DNA of 64,000 nt from Prorocentrum cordatum (lineage: Eukaryota > Sar > Dinophyceae > Prorocentrales > Prorocentraceae), in NCBI GenBank assembly GCA_963575745.1, contig CAUYUJ010019912.1:77253-141252 (forward strand), read 5' to 3'. The notes beneath the pieces were generated by a model that was not told the origin of the DNA, did no database searches, and worked only from the letters and a program-made list of their open reading frames with translations. Position numbers and translations under genes: made by a program. Below are positions 32,955-43,399 of the stretch, piece by piece. Position 1 is the stretch's first letter, and each line of letters begins with the position of its first letter.

Positions 32955-34250
32955 ATCGTAGGCTCAGACTTGGCGTCGGTCGGCTGTGTGCACTTTGCCT
33001 CGGTAACGACCATCGAGCAGCGTCTTGCATCATCGCGCGAAGGACAAGTGCACGAAGCCGGAAAGTGCACGGAGCGTGGACGTCGGGGCTCAAGAGACGG
33101 GGGTCCATGCAAACGGGGGCCAGTCAGAGCGCCGGATTTTGAAGGATCCTGCAGGGCCAGGGTTGCACTGACTCGGGCTTGGGTGCAGGATCCTGCAAGA
33201 TCCTGCAACGTCTGACTGACCCGGGTCTGGATTGACCCGGGCCAGCAGATCCCCGAGACGGACCGTTGTCAATGGGTGGAGGACCCATCGGGGGAGGAGG
33301 GGAAGTCTGATGGGAGGAGGGAGACGGGGATGTTAGCGTCCTCATCTTTATCCTCCTCCCCCTCTCCCCCTTCCTCCCTCCCATTCCTTGCCCTTCTAAG
33401 GGGTTGTTCCATGTCGCACCCGGAGGCCTCTCGTCAGGGGGAGTTGGGGGGTCCATTTGAGACTTTACCATTGAAGTTTGCAGGTGTCTCACGGGCGGGC
33501 CGCTTTTTACACATGGTCTCGCCGAAGTGCCGCGCACATTCGTTTAAGCGAATGTTACGAGTTTCACAGGTGGAACTTGGCATCGCTCGGACGTGTGCAT
33601 TTTTCCTCCGGCGAGGACCATCGAGGAGCATCCTTGATCATTTGGCGAACAAGCCACACACGAAACAGACAAAAACACGGGGCATGGACGCCCGAGCGAT
33701 GGCCAGGGAGGGCGGGTCGTTCTGAAAGCGGGGTTCTCGCCGGAGCGCCCCGCACATTGGTTCTCATGCCTTGCCGGAGTTTCTTCCGGTGGAGGGCAGG
33801 TCGTTTCCCAAAGGTAGTTATACCGGCTTAGCGCTGCCCGCACTCGTCTCAACACATTGCAAGAGCTGCATGGGTGTAGGGCGATCCCTTTTCAAGGACT
33901 CGTTGTTCTCGTTCAAGTGCCGCGCGCATTCTTTAAACCGATTGCAAAGGTGCCACAGATAGAGGGCGCATTTGTTGTTCCAAATGTGGTTCTCGCTCCA
34001 GCAAAAGCAGTTTCAAGGAACATCATGGCTAGCGTCCCAGAAGTTGTCTTTTGGCACGATGTCGGATTGTCAGGGCGCAACAGTTTTGCTGATTCGCGGT
34101 ATTGAAGTCCCCGGGTTGTGCTTTGGCACGGTTCTGGATCGTCACGAGGCAACAGTAATTGTGATTCGCGGCGTTGAAGTCCCATGAATGGTGTTCTGGC
34201 GCAGTTCAGGATGTTCAAACGGTTGTCTTCCAACGGGGCATTTCCTTCAG
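32955..34250. other. Low-copy repeat segment, no gene
   Basis: It holds a diverged pair (32967-33035 and 33577-33650, sharing ACTTGGC.TCG.TCGG.CGTG then TGCA), a shared GTGCCGCGC.CATTC motif at 33528 and 33918, a GATCCTGCA-rich block at 33145-33210, and a ~74-bp tandem repeat at 34050-34215 (TTTGGCACG ... ATTCGCGG.GTTGAAGTCCC). No domain is recognised. Confidence 0.55.
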
Positions 34251-34369
34251 TGACTATTAGTTATTGTAGGGACCTATGGGGAGGAAGCTTGGTGGGAGGG
34301 TTCATTGCAATATCGTTGATGAGTCCTGTGTTTCTACTGGTCCTTCTCATGCTCCCCCTCCTCCTGCGC

Positions 34370-34600
34370 GGCCCCCTCCTCTCGTTCCTCCTCCTCCTCC
34401 TCCTCCTCCTCCTCCTCCCTCCTCCTCCTCCTCCTCCTCCGCCTCCTCCTCCTCCTTCTCCCCCTCCTCCTCCTCCTCCTCCTCCTCCTCGTCCTCCTCC
34501 TCCTTCCCTATCCACCCTCACCTCCTCTTTCCCTTCTCCTCCTCCTCCGCCTCCTCCTCCTCTTCACGATCGTCTCCTCCCCCTCCTCCTCCCTCGCAGT
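34370..34600 (+). repeat. (TCC)n microsatellite
   Basis: Pyrimidine tract ending in CCCTCGCAG, which resembles a splice acceptor; the downstream frame is Ala/Arg/Pro-rich and not recognisable. Confidence 0.9.
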
Positions 34601-34609
34601 CGCAAGAGG

Positions 34610-36110
34610 TCCCGCCGTCGGCTCCAGGCCGCCGGCTCGAGGGGCCGGCGGCGGCGCCGCCCGCGCGCCCCGCGAAGAGAGTGCGGGCGCGCGGGCCGCG
34701 CCGAGGCCGCCCATCGCCGGAGGGGCGGCCGGGGGCTGCCTCGACGACGGCGGCGGCGCCGCCAGGGGGGACGGTCGCGGGCGCGGCGGCGGCGGGGGCG
34801 CCCCGGGGCCGTTCGCCGTCCCGGGCAGGTCGCCCCGCCGCCGCGCGGCGCCATGGGGGCGGGGGCCCTCGCCGGGTGGCCGAGGCGGCTCGCGGCTCCC
34901 GCCCGGGTCTCTATGCAGAGTGGCCCTGGATGCAGTCAACCCGCCCAGACCTCCTCGCGTCGTGAAAAAATCACGACAGGAGGTTCTTCGCTATTTTCGG
35001 CCTCTGGGGGCCCTTACCGGCCCTCGGGACCGTTAAAAAACGACTCGGGATGAAAAACCGGTCCTGGGGAATGGGTCTGGACCTCTGGGGGCCGCGTCAT
35101 GAAAAAATCATGACGTCGGGGGTCTGGGCGCATAGTCAGGTTGTGGGCAGCCTTCCGAAGGGTGCCCCCTTCGTCCCATCCTCAGCGACTTTCGCTGGCC
35201 AGCCTCGCTCGGACAACGTCAGCATGGCCCTCCCAAGGCCCTTGTATCCTTGGCGCGCATGCTTGTGACACGAGTTACCTGTAGCGCCGAGGTGGCGTCA
35301 AAACGCCCCTCGTGCGCTTCGGATCGCGTGGCCCCGCGACTCGCATGCGGCAGTTCCCTGGCGTCCGACGGCACGCTGTGTTTCTGACGTGCCCCGCCGC
35401 CCGCCGCCATGGGGACGGGGGCGTCCCCCGGGTGGCGGAGGCGGGTCTTGCTCACCCGGGCCTCTCTGTAGGTGGCTGTTTCTTGGAGGGTGCCAGCGCA
35501 CTCAGGTTAGAAGTCTTCCGCCTCTGAGGTCCCCCCCTCCTCCCTCCGCCTCCGCGGCCGCCCTGTCTGTCTCAGTCTCTCTTCTGGCATGCTGGGCAAT
35601 TCGCTCTCCGGTATCCCCGTTTAGCTCGACCGCTGGCGCGGTAACCTCTGCCTCGCCGCCGACGAAAAAGAGTTTCGTAAGGAATCCGGCGATAGTCCTG
35701 GGTGTCGGGCCCCCACCTGAAGCTCTCAACCCATTTTTTGGGGGGCCAGCGTGCACACCATCTCGGGCCCGTTCTCCAGAGGGCTCAGGGCGTACGGGGG
35801 CCAGCCCCCTGGAGGCACAACTGATTGTTGCAAGGCTGGCCGCTCCGTGTTCCGTTTTTCCGCGGCGATTGAGCTCGGCTGGAAGGCAACCAAGGTTACA
35901 GCCCAGGTTATCGGGCGCGCCCGCCCCCCGCCCTCTCCCCCCGGATACGCTGACCCTGTCGGTTGCGCATGTCCGGAGGGGGAACGCAGTGCTGGTGCGC
36001 GCGGGCGTACGTGGGGCTGCCCATAGCGAAAAGGTTAGGTGATCGGTTGGCAGCTCGCTCCCCAGCCTACCCGATAACCCATGCAATCGTTGAAACATAA
36101 AGCACGGTGT
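34610..36110. other. GC-rich stretch, no supported gene
   Basis: Short similar blocks recur at 34857-34915 and 35407-35470 (ATGGGGGCGGGGGC / ATGGGGACGGGGGCG, then GGGTGGCGGAGGCGG). A minus-strand frame around 35560-35720 (TKLFFVGGEAEVTAPAVELN) has balanced composition and might be an exon fragment, but nothing supports it further. Confidence 0.4.
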
Positions 36111-36112
36111 GT

Positions 36113-36292
36113 AGGCCTCCAAGATGGGGTCCGAGTAGAAGGGGTCGAAGGATCACCCCGCACCGACGATACATTTACGGTGCGGGTCGATGTGGAGCCA
36201 CAGTTTCTCCACAACGATGGCGCTGATGCATCATTGGCGATGCGGCGCGGTCCTGCGACCTTAACGGCTCGGACCCTATTAAGGAGGTCTCC
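36113..36292. mobile_element. IR-C element, copy 2
   Basis: TAGGCCTCCAAGATGGGGTC on the left mirrors GACCCTATTAAGGAGGTCT on the right; diverged core with GTGGAG ... CTCCAC. Confidence 0.75.
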
Positions 36293-36800
36293 AGGGTCGG
36301 AAATGGGAAGCTTTACTACCACCCCAGGCCCCCAGGCGTCGTGTGGGGGGGAGGGGAGACAACGAGGGGCGGTTTCCTGGACCGTTCAATTGCTAGAATA
36401 TTGCCCTCGCGACTTGTAGACCTATCTGGACTGCATGAGGTCTCGACCCGAATTTGGACGTCGAGGTCCTGGTGCTATTTTGGTGGCCCTCCTGGAAGGT
36501 CAGGGTTTCCTCCGGTCTGGTCCAAGGCGGCCCAGGGACCATGAGAAAGCGATCCACGCAGAAAAAACAGTCCCAGGGATGCGGCCGAAGCAAGAGACTG
36601 TACCTGCTTTAGTTTTGCCTTGCTCGGCTGCTGTCCCTGCGGGTTTTGGTCCTCGGCTTTTCGCTCGGTTGCTGTCCCTCCGCCGTTGTGTCTTCCTCTG
36701 GCCCTCGCTGGCTCGTTTTTTTCCGGGCCCTCGTTCGGTCTTGTGCTGCTGGGGCCCAGACATCCGGCCGCTCCGATGTCTGTCGATGCGTAGGCCCTGA

Positions 36801-36814
36801 GAGGTCTGGACCAC
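36801..36814 (+). repeat. 5' target-site duplication of LINE
   Basis: GAGGTCTGGACCAC, identical to 43386-43399. Confidence 0.9.
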
Positions 36815-36815
36815 A

Positions 36816-36837
36816 TCCGCAGCCATTTTGGCTCAAG
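36816..36837 (+). other. Relict dinoflagellate spliced leader (DinoSL)
   Basis: 22 nt matching the conserved DinoSL consensus at 21 of 22 positions; the shared part includes AGCCATTTTGGCTCAAG, and the one difference is C for T in CCGCAGCC. No SL-RNA intron follows, so it is not an SL RNA gene but a leader copied from a trans-spliced mRNA. Confidence 0.85.
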
Positions 36838-36984
36838 GCTTTGGTTTCCCAGCGGAAACAAGTGTATACCGCTAGTCCGCGGCCAGTGCTCAATTTCTTC
36901 ATCGTTCCGCTGCGCGTGCCGCCCGGCCACGCAGCATCCAGTCTTGTCCATTCCCTCGCCCCTGCCACTCTGTACATTGTGTAG

Positions 36985-38037
36985 ATGGGATTTCACAATG
37001 GTGGGAGCAGAGACGATCGTCAGCTGAGGTGGTAGTGTCGGTGGTGCGTGCGCCTCCCGACTGGCAAGCCTTGGGTCAATGGAGCCGAACGCCTCGAGTG
37101 TGCTAAGTGCAAGACGTGCAAAGCTGCGGCCTTCAAAAAGAATGTGGTCTCGCAGGTGCCGTCGGTGTCCCTTCGGCCGCGTTGGAGTGGCCAGGGAGGT
37201 GGCGCCGTGCAGGATCCGGAGCTTCAGCAGTTGCGCAAGCAGTTGCAGTCCGTCCAGGAGCAGCTGCAGCAGGAGAACAAGCGGAATGCCAGCACGATGG
37301 ACGTCGATGATAAGCACGAGGAAGCGACCGATCCTCAGAAGGAGCGGCTCGCAGCAATCGACGGCCTGCTGGACTCCATCACGGATGACAAGTCCCGGTT
37401 TGCAGGCCCGTATCGTGATGGGCTACAGCAGGAGAAGGATGCGATCTTGGCCAGCTTACGCGCCAAGCAGCCCATCACCGTGCAGCTATCGGGGCTCAAT
37501 GACAAGCTGGCCTGGACGAAGACGAAGATTGAGAAGGCAGAGAAGTTGGTGGAGGCCAAGCGCGCTCAGCTTGCTGAGATCCAGGCTTCGATCGACAGGG
37601 AGTGCGCGCAGATCGAGCAGCTGCGGCAACAGGAGATCGATGTGGAGCAGAAGATTCGCGAGGTGGGCATGGCCACGTCGCAGCCGCCAAAGCGGCCAGG
37701 AGAGCCTAGCCAGCTGGGCGAGGTCAAAGTCGAGCTCACGGACCTGCAGGACATGGTTCGCTCGGCGGGCGGTGGCGCCCTGGCTGAGACGCTGCCGCAG
37801 CTACTTCAGACGAAGCTCACCGAGATGGTCAGCGCCAAGCGAGCACGCCTTGCTGAGGGAAGTGGTGCTGACCCAGGCCGCCCCAGTGAGGGGGGCGCCC
37901 CTGAGTCGACCAAGCCCATCGAGGACGTCAAGCGCTACCTCGCGGCAGTGGGGCACGAAGTACCTGAGAATGAGGGCGAGGTCAGGAGGTTGGCCCAGAG
38001 AGTGCGGACCGCGGCTTTGCAGTTCTCTCCGTACTAA
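36985..38037 (+). pseudogene. LINE ORF1 protein (zinc ribbon + coiled coil)
   Basis: The ATG at 36985 is the first after the leader in this frame. The N-terminus has W-stop-C-x2-C ... C-x2-C (CRWC and CAKC), a zinc-ribbon-like pair, with a TAG at 37033-37035 where the family would have a residue after Trp. Then comes a long Gln/Glu/Lys-rich heptad region (37200-37660; ELQQLRKQLQSVQEQLQQE) typical of the trimeric or dimeric coiled coils of LINE ORF1 proteins that package element RNA. The tail has a second short helical segment and ends ALQFSPY-stop. 350 codons. Apart from the single stop the frame is open. It could be functional only by read-through; I treat it as a broken copy. Confidence 0.75.
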
Positions 38038-38038
38038 C

Positions 38039-39419
38039 ATGTGCAGCAATGGCAGATGGTTGATGCATATCTTTGCTATCACGATGATGATGATGGTACT
38101 TTGCTCTTCTACTTCTTCGTCAGCCATGCGCGCAGAGGCCGAGCCGTTCGTCCCTCGCAGCTTGATGGGCGACAATGGCGTAGACCCGTTCGCGTTTGAT
38201 GACTACCACGGCAGCGGCTTCCAGGATTGGGGGGCTGATGACGAAGCGGGTCCACATATCTCAGATCATGGGGCTCGCTGCGGTGGAGACGGTCGCGTGC
38301 CAGATGTCGGGGTCTGCTTTGATCATCGTGGACATTGGCCTGCTGCAGCGGCGGGTCTCACGGCAGTGGACGGGATCGTCACAGATAATCGTGGGCACGG
38401 GCAGGTGTTGGTTGCTGATGTGCGTGGGCCCTCGCCTGCGCCGAGGCCTCTTGCCGATGTAGCGCGGTCAAGCTCGGCGGCAGGGCGCGGGTCGACGTGC
38501 TCTGCGAGGGGGGCGTGTCAGCTGGGAAGCGTGATGAGGTAAAGGGCTACTTCTCCACCGTCAATGCTACGTCGCACGGGCCGCTGTGTGATTACTTGGG
38601 TGGCAAGCCTGGGCATGCGGCACTGGGGGTTCAGGAACACCACGCCACGACGGACCACCTCGATCGAGTGCAGTCGAGGTTGCACGATGTCGGGTATCAC
38701 GGCATTTGGGCTCCAGCGATTGCAGCGGGCAAAGGCAGTGGCACGTCCGCTGGAGTGGCTGCGTTGGCCAAGAGCCACATCTCTCTCACCTGCCCTCCCG
38801 CGACGGCGACCCCAGTGCTGGAGGCAGGTAGGGTTGTCGCTGCCCACGTTCACTGGGGAGTTAAGCGAGGCATAGTCTTTCTCTCAGCATACCTTCGGCC
38901 CAGCGAAGGACATAGCCCAGCCAACGACGAGACGCTGAGCACGGTGCTGCAGTATATACACATGCTAAACTGTTTGTGCATGGACTGGGCTGTGCTGGGA
39001 GATTTCAACATGACGGTGGAGGAGTTAGGCCTGGGTTGGATCCATGCCCTTCGCGGGGTAGCAATTGCGACTACTGCCACTACTTGCCGACAGGGAGATG
39101 GTTCTATCATTGATTATGCGCTGGTGGCGGCCTTGATTATGCGCTGGTGGCGGCCAACCTGGTCACGAAGATTGGCATGCCTGAGGTAGATGAGGAGGCG
39201 CCCGCGTCGCCTCACAGGCCTGTCGTCTACCCGCTGAGGTTGATCGATGTGCCCATGTGGCGCCGTGTGCCCGACGAACCGTCGCCGATCGGAGCGGTGC
39301 CGCCACTTGGCTGTGCCAGACCGCCTCGGGACTGGGGGCGGGTCCATGAGCTCATCCAGATCGCTGGCTGCCAAGCCGGCTTTCAGATCGCGTGGGGCGC
39401 CGTCGTAATGGAGACGTAG
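38039..39419 (+). pseudogene. LINE ORF2, N-terminal part: APE-type endonuclease
   Basis: The ATG at 38039 lies one base after the ORF1 stop. The first ~130 codons read in frame 2 (SLMGDNGVDPFAFDDYHGSG), then the endonuclease is in frame 1 (open from 38419), so a frameshift lies near 38.3-38.5 kb. Endonuclease/exonuclease/phosphatase motifs are visible: FSTVNATSHGP (N motif), VQEHH (metal-binding Glu), SAGVAALAKSH (G.G..i), FLSAYLRP, WAVLGDFNM (catalytic Asp/Asn) and GDGSIIDYALV (S.IDy). A 23-bp duplication at 39110-39155 shifts to frame 3, where AANLVTKIGMPEVD continues. A TAG at 39417 then interrupts the linker to the reverse transcriptase. The domain nicks target DNA in target-primed reverse transcription. 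Confidence 0.8.
39110..39155 (+). repeat. 23-bp tandem duplication inside endonuclease
   Basis: The unit TTGATTATGCGCTGGTGG then CGGCC occurs twice head to tail. 23 is not a multiple of 3, so it breaks the frame just after the IDYALVA motif. Confidence 0.95.
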
Positions 39420-41348
39420 AATGAGCTGCTCGATCGTTGGGACGTCACGGGTAAAGAGCGCTTACGACGGGGTGGAAGAGGAGGCGCTATTCGAACGAAG
39501 TGGGTGGCCCGCCAGTGGAAGCCGCCTGCGGTCAGGCTGCAGCAAGGCGCCACGGCGCGTGCGTGGGGTGCCGCGGCCAGGTGGGCTCAGCACCTCATCG
39601 GCTCGCGCAAGCAGATGCAGACCAAGATCCAGAGGCTGCAGGCGGCAAATGCACTGTGCACGCTGAGCCCCTCCCAGTTCGAGGACATAGTGTCGTTTTT
39701 CATCGAGCTTCAGGCGTTCTTTCAACGAATACTGCGGAAGTCAGACACGTTTAAGCGCTTGCCTGACTGGGTCGCGACATACTTCTTGCACGGCCTCAAA
39801 GTTATCAGCTTGGATGACTTTGAGCCGCAGGCGGTGGCGATTCAGGATGCTGCCAAGATCCACTTGCAACAGGACCAGAGCGTTCGGAATGCCAAGTGGA
39901 AAGATTGGGCACACCAAGCGTTCATTGGCAGTGGCACTGGCCAGGCGCATCGAGCGACGAAGTGCAGAGCGTTGCAGGAAGTTATAGGCGCCTCCGTGGT
40001 TGGGGAGCCGCGCGTGTTGGTGGAGCGCGAGCTGGCGGCCTTGAAGGAAGTGTGGAGCTGTCACGAGTTGGACCCGCTAACCTTGCCGACGGATGCTGTG
40101 CGCTGGGCCGCACTGCCGCCGCTATCAGGACCTCAGTTGCGTCGTGCCTGCCTCTCCTTCTCCACGCGCACTGCGTCGGGGCCTAGTCGTATTGCGCCAC
40201 GGGCGCTTGCGCAGGTCTCAGATGCAGGGCCCACGGCCATCGCTGATCGATTCAACAAGTGTGAGGAGCGTCTCATATGGCCAGACGAACGGATCATCAA
40301 CGAACTGGTTCGGCTACCGAAGGGGGACGGCAATGGGCACCGACTCATTGCGCTGGTGCAGACGTTGGTACGGCTGTGGTCCAAGGCACGTTCCCCCCTC
40401 TCCAAAGCGTGGCTGAAGCAGGCGAGCATGCCTGACATCTGGGGCTGCGGCGGCCCCGGCAGATCCTCCAGCCATTCGGCCTTTGCTCGCAACCTGGAGG
40501 CTGAAGTGGCCAAGCTTCTCGGAGAGACGAGTGCGACGGCAATACTTGACGCGTGCAAATGCTTCGAGTGCGTGAACCCTCGCGCTTTGCTCGAGGGAGG
40601 ACGGAAGTGCGGATATCCCATGCGATTGTTGTGGATGCTGCTACAATATTACAAGCAACCTAGGGTGGTCAAAGCATACGATTCCTGGTCCACGCAGTTT
40701 GCGACGACACAGGGGACATTGACGGGGTGCTCTCATTCCACGATGTTGCTGACGCACCTCACCAGCAGAATTATGAGACGTCTGAGCGGATTCGGCGTTA
40801 TCCCACGGGCACTGGTGGACGATCTGACATTGCAGTGGGTGGGCGCCAACACTAAGATGTTGTACTTATTGTTCGAGGCTGTGAAGAAATTCATCATGCT
40901 GGCCAGGCCCCTTGGGCTCATTCTCCAGGTGGAGAAATCCGGTCTGGTGGCGGCCTGCCCGAAGGCCAAAAAGATAGTCAGCAAACAGGCGCCGGCGATC
41001 GGAATCCCGCTCAGGTCCAGCATCAGGAACCTCGGGCACGAGCTGCACGGCACCGACCGACGCCGACACCAGACCAGGGTTCGCATGCCCAAGTTGAAAA
41101 AGAGAGTGGTCAGGGTAAAAGCTTCCAGACGGACTGTGGGCAACAAAGTGTCGGTCATCTGGAGATCGGGGCTCTTGAGTGCTGCGAATCACTGCGCCGC
41201 CGTCAGCGGGACCCCTGACAAGGACCTCCAGACCCGGAGGCGTGCTGCGGTGGCCCTGTGTGGAGCTAAGGAAGGCTCAACTGGTCTCACGGCCTACCTT
41301 ATGACCCAGAAGGACCCCTGGTATGACCCATATACGATGCCACCCTGA
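39420..41348 (+). pseudogene. LINE ORF2, reverse transcriptase domain
   Basis: Open from the TAG at 39417 to a TGA at 41346. Reverse transcriptase motifs are seen in order: ELVRLPKGDGNGHRLIALVQ (motifs 1-2, KP.g..RPI.L-like), SATAILDACKCFECV (motif A, Asp codon at 40548), TTQGTLTGCSHSTMLL (motif B), ALVDDLTLQ (motif C, Asp-Asp codons at 40818-40823), LGLILQVEKSGLVA (motif D) and IRNLGHELHG (motif E, LG). Both catalytic aspartate positions are intact. The N-terminal ~250 codons are the endonuclease-RT linker and fingers. The frame is lost at ~41330-41338 (3 to 2), so RT and RNase H are separated in this copy. The domain synthesises element cDNA at the target nick. Confidence 0.9.
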
Positions 41349-43126
41349 GCCCTGATGTAGCTTACTCGCAGGCCATCTGGGATGCCACAGTTGCGCTCGG
41401 TAGGCTTGAAAGGGCCTGGAGGGCCCTTGCCGAGAGGTTTTCGAAGTGCAGTTCGAGTTGGGCCCAGGCTGATGGCCCTCTGGCTGTTGTTTGGGTCTCG
41501 CTTAGACGAATTGATTGGAACATGGCGTCGTCGCTGCAGCTTGTAGACGATTGTGGCAACAGTTGTTCGCTGTTGCATGTCCCCCCCGCTGATGTCCGAG
41601 AGCGGCTCCGGTCCAGCATACAGAGGTGGCAAGCGCGCAGACTGCTCGATCGCCGCGTGGATTTGCCTCGGCACGGCCTGGTGTGGACGCGTGCCGTGAG
41701 GTGTTGCGTTGGTGGGCCGCCCGCGGCTGTAAAGCATGCCACCCATGCTGGAGCTCGCAGGGCACTGTGGGCAGGAGGCATCTGGACTCAGGCTCGGAAA
41801 GCTCAGTGTTCGTTGGAGTGTTCGGGAGTGCGTGCGTTGCGCAGCACCGAGCCTGAAACCTACTCACATGTAATAGTTAAGTGCGGTTCGCTGAAGGCGA
41901 GCTTGGACGATGAAGACCGTGGAAATATGCCAGAGGAGTTGGCTGAGATCCGCGACCGTATCCAGGAACGCGGAACGATCAGCCTAGACAGGGCCGGCGA
42001 GGATCATGCGGCCATGTGTCTGGGTTTGCCCTTCGAGCCCCCAACGCCTCAACCTCCCCCCCTCGACCCTCCTACCTTGCTCTGGGGCGATTGGGGGTCT
42101 GACTCCAGAAGTTGGGGCACGGTGGCATTCGCCGATGCTGAGCGCTGGGCCGCATTCAGGGACAAGCAGCTGCGCCTCCCCCTGGACCTCGTGGTCTCGG
42201 ACTTGTCGTCATTGGTGTCAGAAGGATTGGATTGGTCTCCCGATCTAGCCAGGGGCACCGCCAAGCATGCTTTAGTTTGGCGTCGTTTCTTTAATCTTAT
42301 CGAGAAAGAGCACGCGCGCCCGCCCTCCTTTGCGCGGGTGCCCGCCCATTCGTCGCTCGAAGATGCGCCCCTGAGTGGCCGCGCTCCGTTCTCGTGGGTC
42401 CTGGGCAACGCCTGGGCCGACTTTTTCGCGAAGGCTGGGGCCCAGGATATTGCTGTGGCTCAGATGCTCGCTGATGTGCATAAAATGGCGCTCAAGGAGG
42501 CGAAGTTGTTCGCTCGCTATGTGTCGCGGGCGGTGGCTCACAGAGTTGAATTTGCCAAGGCGTCTGAACCCGACCAGTGCCCACCTCGGCCCACCAAGCA
42601 CCCACCAGCGGTGCCACCAGTGAGCGTTACAGATCACACTCTGGTGTGGGTGAAGTCGACGAATGAGGTCCGTTGTCGTTCGTGTAACATGTATGCGAGG
42701 ACGGTTCGGACGTATGAGAATATGTTTGCCACTCCTCGCGCCAAGGGGTGCGAGCCGTCTCAGCATCAACGTTGGAGTGCGGGGAGAGTGTTCAGCCAGC
42801 TTCCTGCTGGCGACGTGGTGCCCATGGAGCGCTCGTATTTGCTCGCCCTGCAGGCCGTGGTCATGTCCGACGACGGTCCGCTTGTGGATGTGCCACCTCT
42901 GCCCCTGCCCCTGCCACAGATATCGACGTGCTGTTCAGGTCTCTTGGCCACGACTGCGCGCGGCGTGGAGACGCTTTTTGTTGTCGGATCTGTGGGGCGT
43001 ACCAAGTGGCGGATCTGTCGGGAATGCGAAGAACTTGAGGGGCGTGGAGACGCTTTTTGTTGTCGGATCTGTGGGGCGTGGAGACGCTTTTTGTTGTCGG
43101 ATCTGTCGGGAATGCGAAGAACTTGA
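41339..43126 (+). pseudogene. LINE ORF2, C-terminal part: CCHC-like segment and degenerate RNase H
   Basis: It continues ORF2 in frame 2 without a stop (ATLSPDVAYSQAIWDATVAL at the start). CSLEC ... ETYSHVIVKC (41807-41887) is the C..C...H...C segment usually found between RT and RNase H in LINEs. The RNase H fold is suggested by VVSDLSSLVSEGLDW (third strand Asp, ~42200), FARVPAHSSLED (the WVPGHSG-like strand) and GNAWADFFAKAGA (last Asp, ~42419). The first acidic position (usual TDGS) reads GDWGSDSRSWG and the Glu is not evident, so activity is doubtful. The tail has CRSC and CREC pairs and a tandem DNA repeat. Confidence 0.75.
42962..43115 (+). repeat. Tandem repeat at the ORF2 3' end
   Basis: GGCGTGGAGACGCTTTTTGT then TGTCGGATCTGTGGGGCG occurs three times (starting 42962, 43040 and 43076), and GGATCTGTCGGGAATGCGAA, then GAACTTGAGG, twice. 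It changes the reading of the C-terminus and looks like recent slippage or unequal exchange. Confidence 0.9.
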
Positions 43127-43385
43127 GGGCCACGTGTAAGGGCGTGCCCAAAAGTAAAAGCACTAGGCTGGGCGCGGACACGAGTGTGCGGCGCACCCTT
43201 GCTGGCCGCCACCCAGTCACCAATGCGCCTCTCTAGTATGAGTTGTGCTTATTTCCGCGCTTCGCGCGTCTGCCTCACTTAGGTGAGAAGCTTTTCCCTG
43301 TCTGAGGTGAGAGTCACCCTGTCAGGGCCGTTGTCTCTGCTGCGTGGTTGGTTCAGCCGCGCAGGCAATGGGATTGGAAAAAAAA

Positions 43386-43399
43386 GAGGTCTGGACCAC
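43386..43399 (+). repeat. 3' target-site duplication of LINE
   Basis: GAGGTCTGGACCAC directly after the A8 run at 43378-43385. Confidence 0.9.

Larger units (their letters stand above)
36816..43385 (+). mobile_element. Full-length LINE insertion carrying a DinoSL 5' end
   Basis: The ~6.57 kb element runs from the spliced-leader relict to an A8 run and is bounded by 14-bp target-site duplications. Order: SL (36816-36837), ~147-nt 5' UTR, ORF1 (36985-38037), ORF2 (from 38039, one base after the ORF1 stop; endonuclease, reverse transcriptase, zinc-knuckle-like segment, RNase H), 3' UTR (~43127-43377), A8. A paralogous segment at ~52530-52620 (CAGAGGTCTGGACCCC ... GGGGCTGGC) represents the uninterrupted target. 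The copy carries at least five lesions and cannot be autonomous. Confidence 0.9.

Noticed and set aside
36816-36837. SL RNA gene
   Set aside because: The 22-nt exon is not followed by a GT splice donor or Sm-type site; it fits a retro-copied mRNA leader instead.
37079-38542. 487-codon frame overlapping LINE ORF1
   Set aside because: It is the +1 shadow of the coiled-coil ORF1 (Arg/Ser-rich) for most of its length; only the last part after 38039 is likely ORF2.
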